This document shows, one piece after another, positions 1 through 9,807 of a DNA stretch of 64,000 nt. A model generated the notes under the pieces. The model made no database searches. It was given only the letters and a program-made list of their open reading frames with translations, and was not told the origin of the DNA. This DNA comes from Shewanella abyssi (GTDB lineage: Bacteria > Pseudomonadota > Gammaproteobacteria > Enterobacterales > Shewanellaceae). Made by a program: the position numbers and the translations under genes. Position 1 is the stretch's first letter. Every line of letters starts with the position of its first letter. Location of the stretch: assembly GCF_023284025.1 (NCBI RefSeq), contig NZ_JAKIKR010000020.1, forward strand, positions 1 to 64,000, in the 5' to 3' direction.

Positions 1-41
1 CTCTAATGAACTTTTTCTGCTTTAGTTGCAATAAAGTCGAT

Positions 42-2237
42 TTAAAGCAGATCTTGCGGGTCGCGATCTAGACTCCAGCGGCATTTTTTAGCCAGCGGTA
101 ACTGCTCAATTTGTGGTAGTGCTTGTTCAAACGCTTGTTGCAGTTGATTGCGACTTTTTGTTTGAAACAGTAACTGGCGACGATACTTGCCCGCTTTTCT
201 ATCAAGTGGCGCGGGCATGGGTCCAATCACCTCACACTCTTCGTTTTGCGGCAGTAACGCAGCTATTTGGCTGAGCAGTGCATCGGCGTCGCTTGCAAGG
301 AGAGCTTCTGCACGAATTAGGATCATATGCCAAGCGGGTGGCAGTAATGCTTGTTTTCGCTCATTGAGTTGGTTGCGAGAAAACTCGCCGTATCCTTTAT
401 GCATCAGTTCTCGCAGCATGGTATTGTCACTTTGACGCGTTTGCAGTAACACTGTGCCTGGTTTATTCGCCCGTCCAGCACGACCCGATACTTGGGTGTA
501 AAGCTGGCCGAAACGCTCAGGTGCTCTAAAGTCAGCGCTAAACAGCGCGCCATCGACATCCAACAGCCCGACTAAAGTGACATCGGGAAAATGATGACCC
601 TTGGCCAGCATTTGAGTGCCGACTAAAATTTTGTATTCACCTTTATGGATCGCGTTGAGGTGCCCCTCGAGTGAGCCTTTATTACGGGTGGTATCACGGT
701 CAATGCGCACTACTGGGTGGTTGGGGAACTCTTTTTCAAGGAAGCTGGCGAGTTGCTCTGTACCGACACCTTGGCCCGCGAGCATGGTGCTGCCACATTG
801 ATGACACTGCTTGGGGATAGCATACTGATTACTGCAGTGATGACAGCGAATTTCACCTAGAGCTTGATGCACGGTAAAGAAGGCATCACAGCGATCGCAT
901 TCGTGTAGGTGGCCACATTCGTGGCAAATCAGTGCAGGTGCAAAACCACGTCGATTGAGAAATAAAATGACTTGGTTGCCGGCATCAAGGTGAATACGCA
1001 TCTCATTTAATAATGCATGGGACATCCCTGAGCGCAGCGGCTGATTGCGAATATCGACAATGCCTTGACGTACTTTTTCTGCATTGCCTGCGCGCTTACC
1101 TAACTGTAGATGATGATATCGGCCACTAAGAGCATTCTGTAAGGTTTCAAGTGACGGTGTCGCTGTGCCTAAAAGCACAGGGATATCTTCTAAATGGCCA
1201 CGCATGACAGCAAGATCACGCGCATGGTAACCCACACCCTCTTGCTGCTTAAAGCTTGAGTCATGCTCTTCATCTAAAATGATCACCCCAGGATAAGCCA
1301 TCGGCGTAAATAGCGCTGAGCGAGTGCCGATAATAATCGCCGCTTCACCTGTTTTGGCGTTACGCCAGGCATCTAAGCGTTGATTGTCAGTTAAACCTGA
1401 ATGAATGACTGCCACTTTTACATTAAAGCGCCGTCTGAAGCGGCTAATGGTTTGTGGGGTTAAGCCAATTTCTGGTACTAGGATTAGCGCTTGTTTGCCC
1501 TGCTTTAATATTGTTTCTAGTAAAGCTAGGTAGACTTCTGTTTTACCCGAACCGGTAACACCTTCGAGCAGGGTGCTGTTATAGCCCGATTGTTGAGTGA
1601 GTGTCGCGACGGCGATGGCTTGTTCAGGGTTGAGTCTGTGTGGCTCTTCGGTCATTTCAAGCTGGGTGCGCCAGCCTAAATCAATTGAGACTACTCGTGA
1701 TTTTTTGGTTATCCAACCTTTATCATCGAGTGCTTTGAGCGCGGCTTTACTGAGTTCTAAGGCGGCTATCTCGTGTTGCTCAAGATCGCGTTCTGTTAGT
1801 GTGTTAAACAACTTACGTTGTGCCGGTGCACGGTTAAGTTGGTTAATGTCGGCGGCTCGGCCGGTATCAGTTAAGCTCCAATAGGTCGCGGTCGCCGCTT
1901 TTGACTCCGCCCCTTTTCTCAGTGCCACAGGAATTGCTTGTGATAGCATTTGTCCTAAGCTACAGAAGTAATACCTTGCAGCCCAAGCAGTTAATTTATA
2001 GAGTGAATCAGGTAATAGCGGTGCATCGTCTAAAATGCTAATAATAGGCTTTATTTGTTTAGGGGTTAGCTTACAGGTATCCGTTATGGCCGTAATAAGG
2101 CCAATAAGCTGCTGACGACCAAACTGCACTTGTACTCGCATGCCCTTTACAGGAGCAATGACGATATGATCCGGAACTTGGTAACTAAAGGTTTGCCGCA
2201 TTGGAACGGGCAGTGCGACCTCAACAAACAAAGGCAT
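42..2237 (-). CDS. priA: Primosomal protein N' (replication restart helicase PriA)
   Basis: PriA is a 3'-5' DNA helicase that recognises stalled forks and starts primosome assembly for replication restart. The 731 aa length matches the family. The N-terminal DNA-binding domain (about residues 1-105) is followed by a helicase core with Walker A GVTGSGKT at about 226-233 and a DEEH box at about 322-325. A cysteine cluster near 440-485 (four CxxC-type pairs) matches the PriA zinc-binding insertion. It is transcribed away from the FimV-like gene, with about 120 bp between them. Nothing is missing, and I am very sure of the family. Confidence 0.97.
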   Translation of the reverse strand: MPLFVEVALPVPMRQTFSYQVPDHIVIAPVKGMRVQVQFGRQQLIGLITAITDTCKLTPKQIKPIISILDDAPLLPDSLYKLTAWAARYYFCSLGQMLSQAIPVALRKGAESKAATATYWSLTDTGRAADINQLNRAPAQRKLFNTLTERDLEQHEIAALELSKAALKALDDKGWITKKSRVVSIDLGWRTQLEMTEEPHRLNPEQAIAVATLTQQSGYNSTLLEGVTGSGKTEVYLALLETILKQGKQALILVPEIGLTPQTISRFRRRFNVKVAVIHSGLTDNQRLDAWRNAKTGEAAIIIGTRSALFTPMAYPGVIILDEEHDSSFKQQEGVGYHARDLAVMRGHLEDIPVLLGTATPSLETLQNALSGRYHHLQLGKRAGNAEKVRQGIVDIRNQPLRSGMSHALLNEMRIHLDAGNQVILFLNRRGFAPALICHECGHLHECDRCDAFFTVHQALGEIRCHHCSNQYAIPKQCHQCGSTMLAGQGVGTEQLASFLEKEFPNHPVVRIDRDTTRNKGSLEGHLNAIHKGEYKILVGTQMLAKGHHFPDVTLVGLLDVDGALFSADFRAPERFGQLYTQVSGRAGRANKPGTVLLQTRQSDNTMLRELMHKGYGEFSRNQLNERKQALLPPAWHMILIRAEALLASDADALLSQIAALLPQNEECEVIGPMPAPLDRKAGKYRRQLLFQTKSRNQLQQAFEQALPQIEQLPLAKKCRWSLDRDPQDLL

Positions 2238-2357
2238 AAAACTCTATTTCGATAGGAGATAAGCCTGTAGTGTACCGAGGCAGGTCTAGGAGAGCTAGTC
2301 AGATTTAATTTATATCGCGATTCAACTGCTAAGCCTGAGAGCGAAGAAAGGGAAACG

Positions 2358-3083
2358 ATGAAAAGAATAATAATTTTAGCATTAACGACGTTAGTTCTGT
2401 TTAGCACAGCGGTTACTGCCGAAGTATCTCATGTCAGCATTAATCAACGATTATTTGAACTGGGAGAGTATCCCAAACTGAAACTTAATATCGTTTCTAG
2501 CCATACTAACCCTAATAAAGTGCAGTACTTCTTACGGCAGTCGATAGGGGAGGAGCGCCTTGTTAGCTCGCCGCTGACTAATTTTCTGGTGTTAGTGACT
2601 GGCGTTGATGATGTGGTCGATAGTGAAGCGGTATTGGTGGTGAAAGAGCATAAAATAAACCGTTGGCGAGAAGTGACTGTGCTCAGCTTATTCGGTGACA
2701 ATCCTGTAAAAAGTTTACCGACAACGGCATATGCTGAACCCGCTCCATTGCCAGCCAAAGTGGATGAGAAGGCGAATAGTGGTGCAAAAGAGCTATTATC
2801 GGCTAGAACGGCGGCAATAGCCGCTAATCTCGAAGACAACTGCAGGATCGATTTTAATGGCACCGAAACGCTTTGGCGTATTGGTGTACGTCAGTCTAAA
2901 GTGTGGGGCATCAACACTTACGGTGCAATGTTGGCCATTTATGAGGCTAATCCAGAGGCTTTTAAAAATAACAACATCAATGGCTTAAAGTCGGATGCAT
3001 CATTGGGGTGTCCCTCTGTAGCGATACTGGATAAATATGCCGATGCTAGGACTGCCGAGAAATTATTTGATACAATGTACTAA
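2358..3083 (+). CDS. Secreted FimV-like domain protein, function unknown
   Basis: A 241 aa protein with a signal peptide (hydrophobic residues 4-20, cleavage probably near TAEV). The start is supported by AGGGA about 6 bases upstream. The C-terminal half contains ETLWRIGVRQSK followed by YEANPEAFKNNNINGLK. This resembles the peptidoglycan-associated N-terminal segment of FimV/TspA proteins (DTLW...A..NPDAF...NIN.L). FimV proteins work at the cell pole in pilus and motility regulation. Here only a short periplasmic version exists, with no transmembrane helix or TPR region. It stands alone between priA and rpmE. The domain call comes from motif recall; the cellular role is unknown. Confidence 0.7.
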   Translation: MKRIIILALTTLVLFSTAVTAEVSHVSINQRLFELGEYPKLKLNIVSSHTNPNKVQYFLRQSIGEERLVSSPLTNFLVLVTGVDDVVDSEAVLVVKEHKINRWREVTVLSLFGDNPVKSLPTTAYAEPAPLPAKVDEKANSGAKELLSARTAAIAANLEDNCRIDFNGTETLWRIGVRQSKVWGINTYGAMLAIYEANPEAFKNNNINGLKSDASLGCPSVAILDKYADARTAEKLFDTMY

Positions 3084-3146
3084 AGATTTGGTAAATTAGG
3101 CTCGGGCGCTTACTGAGTCTATTTATAGTGATTAAAGACGGGGCGC

Positions 3147-3175
3147 TTGAATCTATTGGTTAGATGCTGTACCAT
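3147..3175 (+). promoter_or_regulatory. Candidate sigma70 promoter of rpmE
   Basis: TTGAAT at 3147-3152 and TACCAT at 3170-3175 are separated by exactly 17 bases and followed by a GC-rich stretch (CCTGCGCC). Such a discriminator is typical of growth-rate-controlled ribosomal promoters. The -10 match is only moderate and the call rests on inspection alone. Confidence 0.4.
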
Positions 3176-3210
3176 CCTGCGCCTTAAACTATTATTAACT
3201 GCATGTGGTG

Positions 3211-3227
3211 TCCGACTTCGGGTTGGA
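3211..3227 (+). promoter_or_regulatory. Candidate rpmE leader hairpin
   Basis: TCCGAC and GTTGGA can pair (one G-U) around a TTCG-containing loop in the predicted 5' UTR, about 35 bases before the rpmE start. In E. coli bL31 represses its own translation through leader structure, so this hairpin is a candidate operator. It is short, and the functional link is inference. Confidence 0.25.
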
Positions 3228-3261
3228 AGAGCGACATGGCCTTAAACTTGAGGTAATTCCA

Positions 3262-3474
3262 ATGAAAGCAGGCATTCATCCTGATTATGCAGAAATCACT
3301 GCAACTTGTACTTGTGGTAACATCATCAAAATTAACTCTACTGTAGGTAAAAACTTACATTTAGACGTTTGTGGTGCATGTCACCCATTCTACACTGGTA
3401 CCCAGAAAGTGACGGATACTGGCGGACGTATCGATAAGTTCAACAAGCGCTTTGGTGCACTTGGCAAGAAGTAA
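3262..3474 (+). CDS. rpmE: 50S ribosomal protein bL31 (zinc-containing type)
   Basis: A 70 aa protein of the large subunit that contributes to inter-subunit bridge B1b. Cysteines at 16, 18, 37 and 40 form the zinc site, so this is the C+ form rather than the zinc-free paralogue used under zinc starvation. The open frame extends upstream to 3205, but the family start MKAGIHPDY and a GAGG about 8 bases before ATG 3262 fix the start here. It is monocistronic, with its own candidate promoter and a strong terminator just downstream. Confidence 0.97.
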   Translation: MKAGIHPDYAEITATCTCGNIIKINSTVGKNLHLDVCGACHPFYTGTQKVTDTGGRIDKFNKRFGALGKK

Positions 3475-3493
3475 TTACTTCTGCAATGAATTT

Positions 3494-3520
3494 AAAAAAG
3501 GCGCCTTATGGCGCCTTTTT
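3494..3520 (+). terminator. Intrinsic terminator of rpmE
   Basis: Perfect stem GGCGCC-TTAT-GGCGCC with A-run extension on the left and five T on the right, 20 bases after the rpmE stop. Confidence 0.9.
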
Positions 3521-4133
3521 GCTATCCTGAAATTGACCTTTCCGCTCCAAAAGCCGCCGAGGCAAAATTATTTCTGCAAAGTAAAATCAAACATTGAAGA
3601 TGATGTTCGGATAAATAAACTCGGTTTATGCCGTCATATCGATTATCAACCCAAGTCAGCTGAAAGACTTTCGGCAGATAATGCCAACCAATGACGATAG
3701 GTCAAAGGGGTGGTGAATGGATGTGAAAGAAAAGCTCATGTTTTTGCACTGTTAATCGATGATAATTTGCTTTTGATGATGTTTAAGCAAGATATTAGTA
3801 AGTTTAGTAACGTTTTTAATCTTACTCTGCCGCAAAGCCAGCTGGTAACACGGTATAGCGTGTATTTTTATTACAGGAAATAATGGGTAAATGGCACTCA
3901 TTTGTCGCAGATAACCGATGAAAAAGACAAGTTGAAATAATATATAGCGATAAAGTCGAGTTTTTCAAAGATCTTAATTGAAATGCTTCTATATTCGAGT
4001 ATCTTAGCGTCTATCAGCTTACGTTTTTTGTTTAGGTTTGCACCAAACCACAGTAACCTAAACAAGCCAAAATAACCGTTTAGCTGTCGACCTTTCGCTT
4101 TGGATAATATTAGTCGCACTCAGGATTAGAAAA
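3521..4133. other. Gene-free stretch between rpmE and the malic enzyme gene
   Basis: About 610 AT-rich bases. The small open frames on either strand have no ribosome site and no recognisable product. No tRNA, strong hairpin or repeat was seen after the rpmE terminator. The last 100-150 bases must hold the malic enzyme promoter, but I see no convincing -35/-10 pair. An unannotated small RNA cannot be excluded. Confidence 0.5.
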
Positions 4134-5384
4134 ATGGCCGATCTTCGTCAACAAGCCCTCGATTATCATGAATTACCCGTTCCAGGTAAAACAGCAGTTT
4201 GCCTAACAAAACCCGCAGAAACGAGCATGGACCTTGCACTGGCATATAGCCCCGGTGTGGCTGAACCCGTTCGTGAAATAGCGGCAAACCCTGAAAATGC
4301 ATATCGCTATACCGGTAAAGGAAACACAGTTGCTGTGATCTCTAACGGTACCGCCATTTTAGGTTTAGGTAATCTAGGTCCGTTGGCCTCTAAACCTGTC
4401 ATGGAAGGTAAAGCACTTCTGTTTAAGCACTTTGCCAATATTGATGCGACAGATATCGAAGTGAAACACAGAACGTCTGAAGAGTTTATTAATACCGTTG
4501 AAGCGATTGCCGATACATTCGGTGGTATCAACCTTGAAGATATTAAAGCGCCAGAGTGTTTTGAGATCGAAAAAATATTGATTGAGCGCTGTAATGTGCC
4601 TGTTTTTCATGATGACCAACATGGTACTGCGATTGTGACTGCCGCTGGCATGATCAATGCGTTAGAGATCCAAGGCAAGTCGATTGAAGAGGCCGTATTT
4701 GTTTGTATGGGTGCTGGCGCAGCTGCAATCGCCTGTATGACCATGATCGTTAAGTGTGGTGCGCAACGCGAAAATATCTACATGCTAGATAGAAAAGGCG
4801 TTATCCACACGCGTCGCGAAGACATTAACGAGTATAAGGCGTTGTTTGCGAATAACACTGATAAGCGCACGCTACAAGATGTTATAAAAGGCGCAGATGC
4901 TTTCTTAGGATTGTCTGGCCCAGATGTTCTAGGCGCTGAAGATGTTGCTTTGATGGCTGAAAAGCCAGTGATTTTTGCTTGTTCAAATCCAGATCCTGAG
5001 ATTAGACCCGAAATTGCTCATGAAACACGTAAAGACTTGATTATGGGAACGGGTCGCAGTGACTATCCAAACCAAGTTAATAACGTATTATGTTTTCCAT
5101 TTATTTTCCGTGGTGCATTAGATGTGCGTGCATCAAAGATTAATGATGAAATGAAAATTGCTGCAGTGCACGCCATTGCAAGCTTAGCGAAAGAAGCTGT
5201 TCCAGCATCAGTGCTTGCTGCTTATCCAGATGTGAGCTCGCTTGAGTTTGGTGCTGAGTATGTACTTCCAAAGCCAATGGATCCGCGTTTATTGCCGAAT
5301 ATTGCCAAAGCCGTAGCGATTGCTGCTATCGAATCTGGTGTTGCCCATATTACGACACTTCCTATCGGTTATATGGAGTCGTAA
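4134..5384 (+). CDS. Malic enzyme (oxidative decarboxylation of malate to pyruvate), short form
   Basis: Converts malate plus NAD(P)+ to pyruvate, CO2 and NAD(P)H, linking the TCA cycle to pyruvate and NADPH supply. The 416 aa sequence closely follows the catalytic half of E. coli MaeB: FHDDQHGTA, GINLEDIKAPECFEIE, the GAGAAAIACM dinucleotide-binding loop and TGRSDYPNQVNNVLCFPF. It ends where MaeB would continue into its phosphotransacetylase-like regulatory domain, so that domain is absent. Cofactor preference cannot be read from the sequence with confidence. It is a single gene closed by its own terminator. Confidence 0.93.
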   Translation: MADLRQQALDYHELPVPGKTAVCLTKPAETSMDLALAYSPGVAEPVREIAANPENAYRYTGKGNTVAVISNGTAILGLGNLGPLASKPVMEGKALLFKHFANIDATDIEVKHRTSEEFINTVEAIADTFGGINLEDIKAPECFEIEKILIERCNVPVFHDDQHGTAIVTAAGMINALEIQGKSIEEAVFVCMGAGAAAIACMTMIVKCGAQRENIYMLDRKGVIHTRREDINEYKALFANNTDKRTLQDVIKGADAFLGLSGPDVLGAEDVALMAEKPVIFACSNPDPEIRPEIAHETRKDLIMGTGRSDYPNQVNNVLCFPFIFRGALDVRASKINDEMKIAAVHAIASLAKEAVPASVLAAYPDVSSLEFGAEYVLPKPMDPRLLPNIAKAVAIAAIESGVAHITTLPIGYMES

Positions 5385-5410
5385 TCAGGTATTGTTACAC
5401 CGATTAATGA

Positions 5411-5432
5411 AAGGGCCTTAGGGCCCTTTTTT
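5411..5432 (+). terminator. Intrinsic terminator of the malic enzyme gene
   Basis: AAGGGCC-TTA-GGGCCCTT stem followed by six T, 27 bases after the stop codon. Confidence 0.88.
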
Positions 5433-5532
5433 GTTTTCTATCGTTTTTATTTTGCCTTTTACCATCCGCTGTTTAATAATCCTCAATAAGCCGCTATATG
5501 CGGGATAAGTCTTCTAAATCAAAATAAGATAT

Positions 5533-7449
5533 ATGATCCTTACTCGAATGCTTACTAAGAAACTCACTAGCTTTTGGCTGATGTCGTTAGCTGGAGTTGC
5601 CTTTATCGGTTTTTTAACCGCCATGTTCAGTTTCTTTCAGTTGACCTATGCATTTCAACAGCAAAAAGTGTCGGAACTTGAGGGGATGTTGCAACAGCAG
5701 TTAGCGGTATCTGTGGCACCAGAAGATAAGTGGCAGCTTAATAATTGGTTGCCGCCAGTGCTGCATGCATACCAAGCGAAATCATTTATTCTGACTAAAG
5801 ATAACGCCACTTTTTTTGAGTTCAAGGCTAAAAAGCCGCAGTCGGCAGGGGTGCGCTACAGCAGTGACCTTGGCGATGGTCTAGTCATGGAACTTGTGTT
5901 ACCACAGCCATTTAATAAGCATGAGATGGGGGCCTATGAGTGGCTGATTATATTGATCGGCTGTATTGCTGTAGCACTATTTGTTCGGTTTGGATTTCGG
6001 TGGCTGTCGGACGAACTTATTGGTATTGAAGATCTTGCACAACGAGCCAATCTCATCTTAAGTGGCAAGCGTGATAAGGCCTTAGCTGAGAAGGGCCATG
6101 GCAGGCCTAGAATGATAAACCGTGCCATGACGCAGCTACTGCTAGAGCTACATGATGCGCATAAAGAGCGCGCAAGGTTTGATCAGTTTATACGTGCCAA
6201 CACTTTTCTTGATGCTGAAACCGGGGTTGGTAACCGTTTGTTCCTCAAAAATCGATTGGATGCACTGAGTAATAATAGCGGCATGATGACACCGGGCGTG
6301 TTGTATCTGTTCGAGATGGAAGATCTAGACCTGTTAACCCGAGAGATTGGTGATGAAGAGGTCAATGAGATACTTTCACAAATCATCGCCACCATAAATC
6401 AAATTTTAGTGAGCAAAGCTAACAGCATTTTCTCGCGCCGCTCTTATAACCAGTTCGCGGTCGTTGTGCCACAAATTTCTCAAAAAGAAGCGGACCAATT
6501 AGCGGCTAAGTTATTACGGGCAAGTTTGAGCCAGATTGATAGCTTACTCGACACACCTGATGACTTCCTGCATCTAGGTGGCGCCTATTTCAAAGTGGGT
6601 GATGATAAAGATGCGTTAGTTGAAGAGGCCGAACTCGCGCTGCGATCAGCTCAATTTCAGGGCGGTAGTAGCTGGTTTATGTATGATAAGGGCGCGGTTG
6701 ATGGTGACTTGTCCAAAGGCTCTGTACGTTGGCGCAGCTTTTTGGAGAGTGTGCTGGTAAGCAAACGCGTGTTTTTATTCTCGCAGCCTGTTGTTGATGG
6801 TGATTTTAATGCACATCACCAGGAGGTATCGTGCCGATTGCGGGATACTCAAGGCAATTTGGTCCGCGCGACACTCTTTTTACCCATGGCAATTAAATGC
6901 GGCCTCACTCCTCAAATCGAGAGACAGGTTATTGAGATGGTGTTGTTTGATGTGTTACCGAAACAAAAGGATACTAGCCTTAAGTTCAGTATAAACCTGA
7001 GTTTAGATACATTAACCAGCCGCGCATTTGTGCGCTGGTTGAAAACCACATTATTGGAGTATCGACATCTAGTGCCACGGATTATCTTTGAGGTAAATGA
7101 AGATATATTGGTGAATAACCAAGATGTGCTCACTGAGCCGCTCGACATGATCAGTAAAATGGGCGCGGGGATCTGTGTTGATAGGGTTGGGCAACAGGTT
7201 GTTAGTACTGAATACTTTCAACGTTACCCCATCTCTTTAATTAAACTGCATCGCTCTATTGTTAGTCAAATCCACTTACGAGCGGAGAATCAACTCTTTG
7301 TACGCAGTCTCATTGCTGGCCTGTATCGTCTTGACGTACAGATTTGCGCTGAAGGTGTTGAAGTTTTTGAAGAGTGGCAGACATTACAAATTCTAGGGGT
7401 GAGTGCGGGGCAGGGAAGTTTCTTTAGTGAGCCGATAGAGGAGACGTAA
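5533..7449 (+). CDS. mshH: MshH, CsrD-like protein with degenerate GGDEF and EAL domains
   Basis: A 638 aa inner-membrane protein, first gene of the MSHA cluster. Transmembrane segments lie at about 14-36 and 133-152 around a periplasmic domain, followed by GGDEF-like and EAL-like domains. The GGDEF site reads RSYNQF and the EAL site reads EVSCRL, so neither catalysis of nor breakdown of c-di-GMP is expected. The same degeneration defines CsrD, which directs RNase E to the CsrB/C small RNAs. ATG 5533 has only a weak AAGA upstream; the in-frame ATG at 5548 (MLTKKLTSF) is an alternative. Neighbour and architecture both support MshH; its action on Csr RNAs here is inference. Confidence 0.92.
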   Translation: MILTRMLTKKLTSFWLMSLAGVAFIGFLTAMFSFFQLTYAFQQQKVSELEGMLQQQLAVSVAPEDKWQLNNWLPPVLHAYQAKSFILTKDNATFFEFKAKKPQSAGVRYSSDLGDGLVMELVLPQPFNKHEMGAYEWLIILIGCIAVALFVRFGFRWLSDELIGIEDLAQRANLILSGKRDKALAEKGHGRPRMINRAMTQLLLELHDAHKERARFDQFIRANTFLDAETGVGNRLFLKNRLDALSNNSGMMTPGVLYLFEMEDLDLLTREIGDEEVNEILSQIIATINQILVSKANSIFSRRSYNQFAVVVPQISQKEADQLAAKLLRASLSQIDSLLDTPDDFLHLGGAYFKVGDDKDALVEEAELALRSAQFQGGSSWFMYDKGAVDGDLSKGSVRWRSFLESVLVSKRVFLFSQPVVDGDFNAHHQEVSCRLRDTQGNLVRATLFLPMAIKCGLTPQIERQVIEMVLFDVLPKQKDTSLKFSINLSLDTLTSRAFVRWLKTTLLEYRHLVPRIIFEVNEDILVNNQDVLTEPLDMISKMGAGICVDRVGQQVVSTEYFQRYPISLIKLHRSIVSQIHLRAENQLFVRSLIAGLYRLDVQICAEGVEVFEEWQTLQILGVSAGQGSFFSEPIEET

Positions 7450-7661
7450 GCTGTTTTTATTTTCATTACGCCAGATAATCTAACGGTATTATGGATGTTT
7501 TTCTATAATATTCAGCTATTAGTGGTTACACTAATGACATAAGAAGACTATTGTTCTAACTTGAATGAGTGCCATTAGTATTTAATTAACAAGTCGTTAT
7601 CAATAGTACGGCAGTGTGATATTTTTTTGGTCGAAATTGACAGTATTTAAGGCATGGATGA

Positions 7662-8543
7662 ATGGAAGATAGCTGGTTAAGTAAACTCCAATTTTGGCGG
7701 AAAGCCGTTCCAACAACAGCGTTGGGGTTATATGTTTGTGCCGATAAAATATTTGTATATCAAGGGGCAACTGAAAAGTCTGCCGCCAATTCATCCACTT
7801 TTACCTTCAAAAAATTTGATTGGATCTATGCCTTCGAGCAGATCGTAAAATCGTTCGGCATTGCAAAAATTCAAATCGTTTTATCTGCCGAGTTTTATCA
7901 AGTGATGCAGGTTGATAGGCCAAATGTCGAAGCCGAAGAGATGAATGCTGCGTTGCTATGGTCAGTAAAAGATCTGGTTAGCCAACCGGTAACCGACATC
8001 CATTTAGATTACTTCGAATCATCTAAGCAAACGACCAACAAATTAAGTGTTGTTGTTGCTGAAAAAAAACAACTCACAAACCTACTACTCGCCGTAAGGG
8101 CGACGGGCAATGAAACGTGCGGCGTAACGATTGAAGAGATGGCTGTTACCAATCTGTTTAATGATAGCCAAGCAAGGTTGTTACTCAGTCACCGCACTGG
8201 CGGTGAGCTTTTGCTTGCCGTGGTAAAGAATGGCGAGCTATTTATGCAGCGCAGAGTCAGAGGGTTTTTACAGCTCGATAGCATAGCCGCTGATGATTTG
8301 GCTTTTGGTCATGCTGACAATTTGAGTTTAGAGATCCAACGTTCAATGGACTTTTTTGAAAGCCAGCTGCGTGAAGCCCCCGTCGCCTCGATTGACTTAC
8401 TGATGTTGGGTGCCCGGGACAAACTAGCCGAATTAGTGAGTGAAAACTTCAGTCAAAGTGTGACACCTTTCCAAGCTGAGTCGGTAGAAGTGATCTTCTC
8501 TCAGATGGCCTTGGCCGAGTTTTCGCGAGGTGAAACGATATGA
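7662..8543 (+). CDS. mshI: MSHA biogenesis protein MshI (PilM-like)
   Basis: A 293 aa cytoplasmic protein at the position of MshI. In type IV pilus systems the PilM/MshI protein is an actin-fold platform component that binds the cytoplasmic tail of the PilN-like protein and links it to the ATPase. The first residues (SKLQFWRK) and the family layout agree, and no membrane segment is seen. The start is supported by AAGG about 9 bases upstream. The stop overlaps the next start by 4 bases (ATGA), showing translational coupling. Confidence 0.88.
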   Translation: MEDSWLSKLQFWRKAVPTTALGLYVCADKIFVYQGATEKSAANSSTFTFKKFDWIYAFEQIVKSFGIAKIQIVLSAEFYQVMQVDRPNVEAEEMNAALLWSVKDLVSQPVTDIHLDYFESSKQTTNKLSVVVAEKKQLTNLLLAVRATGNETCGVTIEEMAVTNLFNDSQARLLLSHRTGGELLLAVVKNGELFMQRRVRGFLQLDSIAADDLAFGHADNLSLEIQRSMDFFESQLREAPVASIDLLMLGARDKLAELVSENFSQSVTPFQAESVEVIFSQMALAEFSRGETI

Positions 8544-9151
8544 AATTAAGAGTTAACCTCTACTCGGAGTCCCTCTTTCCAGCTGAACTAGGTTTATCTT
8601 TTTTACGATTGAACCAAGTGCTCGTTGGCTTGGTTTTAGTGTTGCTACTGAGCAGTGCTATTGCCTATGGATTGGTGTCGAGCTTAGCGTCTGAAAAAGC
8701 TGAATTGCAACAAACTAAGGCCACTTTAGATAGGCAGAAAACTGAGCTCGAAGCTGACCTAGCCAAAAGACTGCCAAGTGCATCGCTGGTTGCTGAAGTC
8801 GAATTAAAAGCGCAACAGTTAGCGCTCAAGCAGATGTTAATGGGTAAGTTGAGTCAACAAGAAGCGCTGACAAGTTTTGGTTACTCACCGCTGCTGACAG
8901 ATTTGGCCAGCGTGGCTGATCGCAGCATTTGGCTGAACCGCATTCAGGTTAACGAGAATCGCTATATCTTCGAAGGCTACACCTCTAGCCCACAAAGCGT
9001 TCCCAATTGGATTGATAGACTTAAAACCACCACCACATTAAGAGGTCATGCATTTGCATCAATGACCATGAGCCTAGGTGAAGACCAACCGCTGGCATTT
9101 AAATTAACCAGTGATGTCGAAACGGGCAGCAATGCCGTGGAGGCTCGATAA
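8540..9151 (+). CDS. PilN-like MSHA assembly protein (often called MshI2)
   Basis: A 203 aa single-pass inner-membrane protein. A short cytoplasmic N-terminus with KLRVNLYSESLFP matches the PilN motif INLLPW-type tail that docks to PilM. It is followed by a transmembrane helix (about 27-48), a coiled coil rich in K, E and Q (about 50-85) and a periplasmic ferredoxin-like domain. It overlaps both neighbours, so it is expressed with mshI and mshJ as the alignment subcomplex. Confidence 0.87.
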   Translation: MKLRVNLYSESLFPAELGLSFLRLNQVLVGLVLVLLLSSAIAYGLVSSLASEKAELQQTKATLDRQKTELEADLAKRLPSASLVAEVELKAQQLALKQMLMGKLSQQEALTSFGYSPLLTDLASVADRSIWLNRIQVNENRYIFEGYTSSPQSVPNWIDRLKTTTTLRGHAFASMTMSLGEDQPLAFKLTSDVETGSNAVEAR

Positions 9152-9807
9152 TGAAACAGCACTGGTATGATTTAGCTAGCAAGTTTGATGAGCTTAGCCA
9201 ACGTGAAAGGGTGTTAGTGGCGGCTGCGGTGCTTATCGTTGCGGGGTTGCTTTTTTATTTGCCGTTAGAGTCACTGTTAACCAAGCATACTCAGTTAAGT
9301 CAGCAGATCTCCTCTTTAAACAGTGACAACAATATTTCACAGCAGCAGATTGCGCTCTATGAGCAAAGTTTGGCTAGCGACCCCGACACCGTGTATCGCC
9401 AGCGCTTAGCTAATATTATTCAGCAAACAGCTCAAATAGATGAAGAACTGTCTTTTCAAATGGTTGATATGGTGCCAGCAGATCATATGCCGGCCTTGCT
9501 TGCTGGGCTACTTTCAAATGTAAAAGGCATTAAATTGAACGCCTTTACCTCAATCGCACCAACGGCATTATTGGAAGTCGGCGAAGAGAAAAAAATGAAT
9601 TTGTATAGCCATGGGATCAGGCTGGAGTTTACTGGTGATTACTTTTCGGTATTGCGCTTTGTTGAAGCTGTTGAGAGTATGCCAAATAAACTCTACTGGC
9701 GCAGCATGGATTATAAAGTGGATGCCTATCCCAAAGCGGCAATCACGTTAGAGCTTTATACCCTAAGTATAAATAAGGACTTTATTAGTGTTGCTAAAAC
9801 AAATTAG
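9151..9807 (+). CDS. mshJ: MSHA biogenesis protein MshJ (PilO-like)
   Basis: A 218 aa single-pass protein with a transmembrane segment at about 21-41, a coiled coil (about 45-70, Q/S-rich) and a periplasmic domain, the PilO/GspM layout. It is expected to form a heterodimer with the PilN-like protein encoded just upstream and to couple the inner-membrane machinery to the secretin. The ATG shares its first base with the preceding stop codon. Confidence 0.88.
   Translation: MKQHWYDLASKFDELSQRERVLVAAAVLIVAGLLFYLPLESLLTKHTQLSQQISSLNSDNNISQQQIALYEQSLASDPDTVYRQRLANIIQQTAQIDEELSFQMVDMVPADHMPALLAGLLSNVKGIKLNAFTSIAPTALLEVGEEKKMNLYSHGIRLEFTGDYFSVLRFVEAVESMPNKLYWRSMDYKVDAYPKAAITLELYTLSINKDFISVAKTN

Noticed and set aside
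3452..3694. 80-codon plus-strand frame overlapping the end of rpmE
   Set aside because: It crosses the rpmE stop region and the terminator stem in another frame and matches nothing known.
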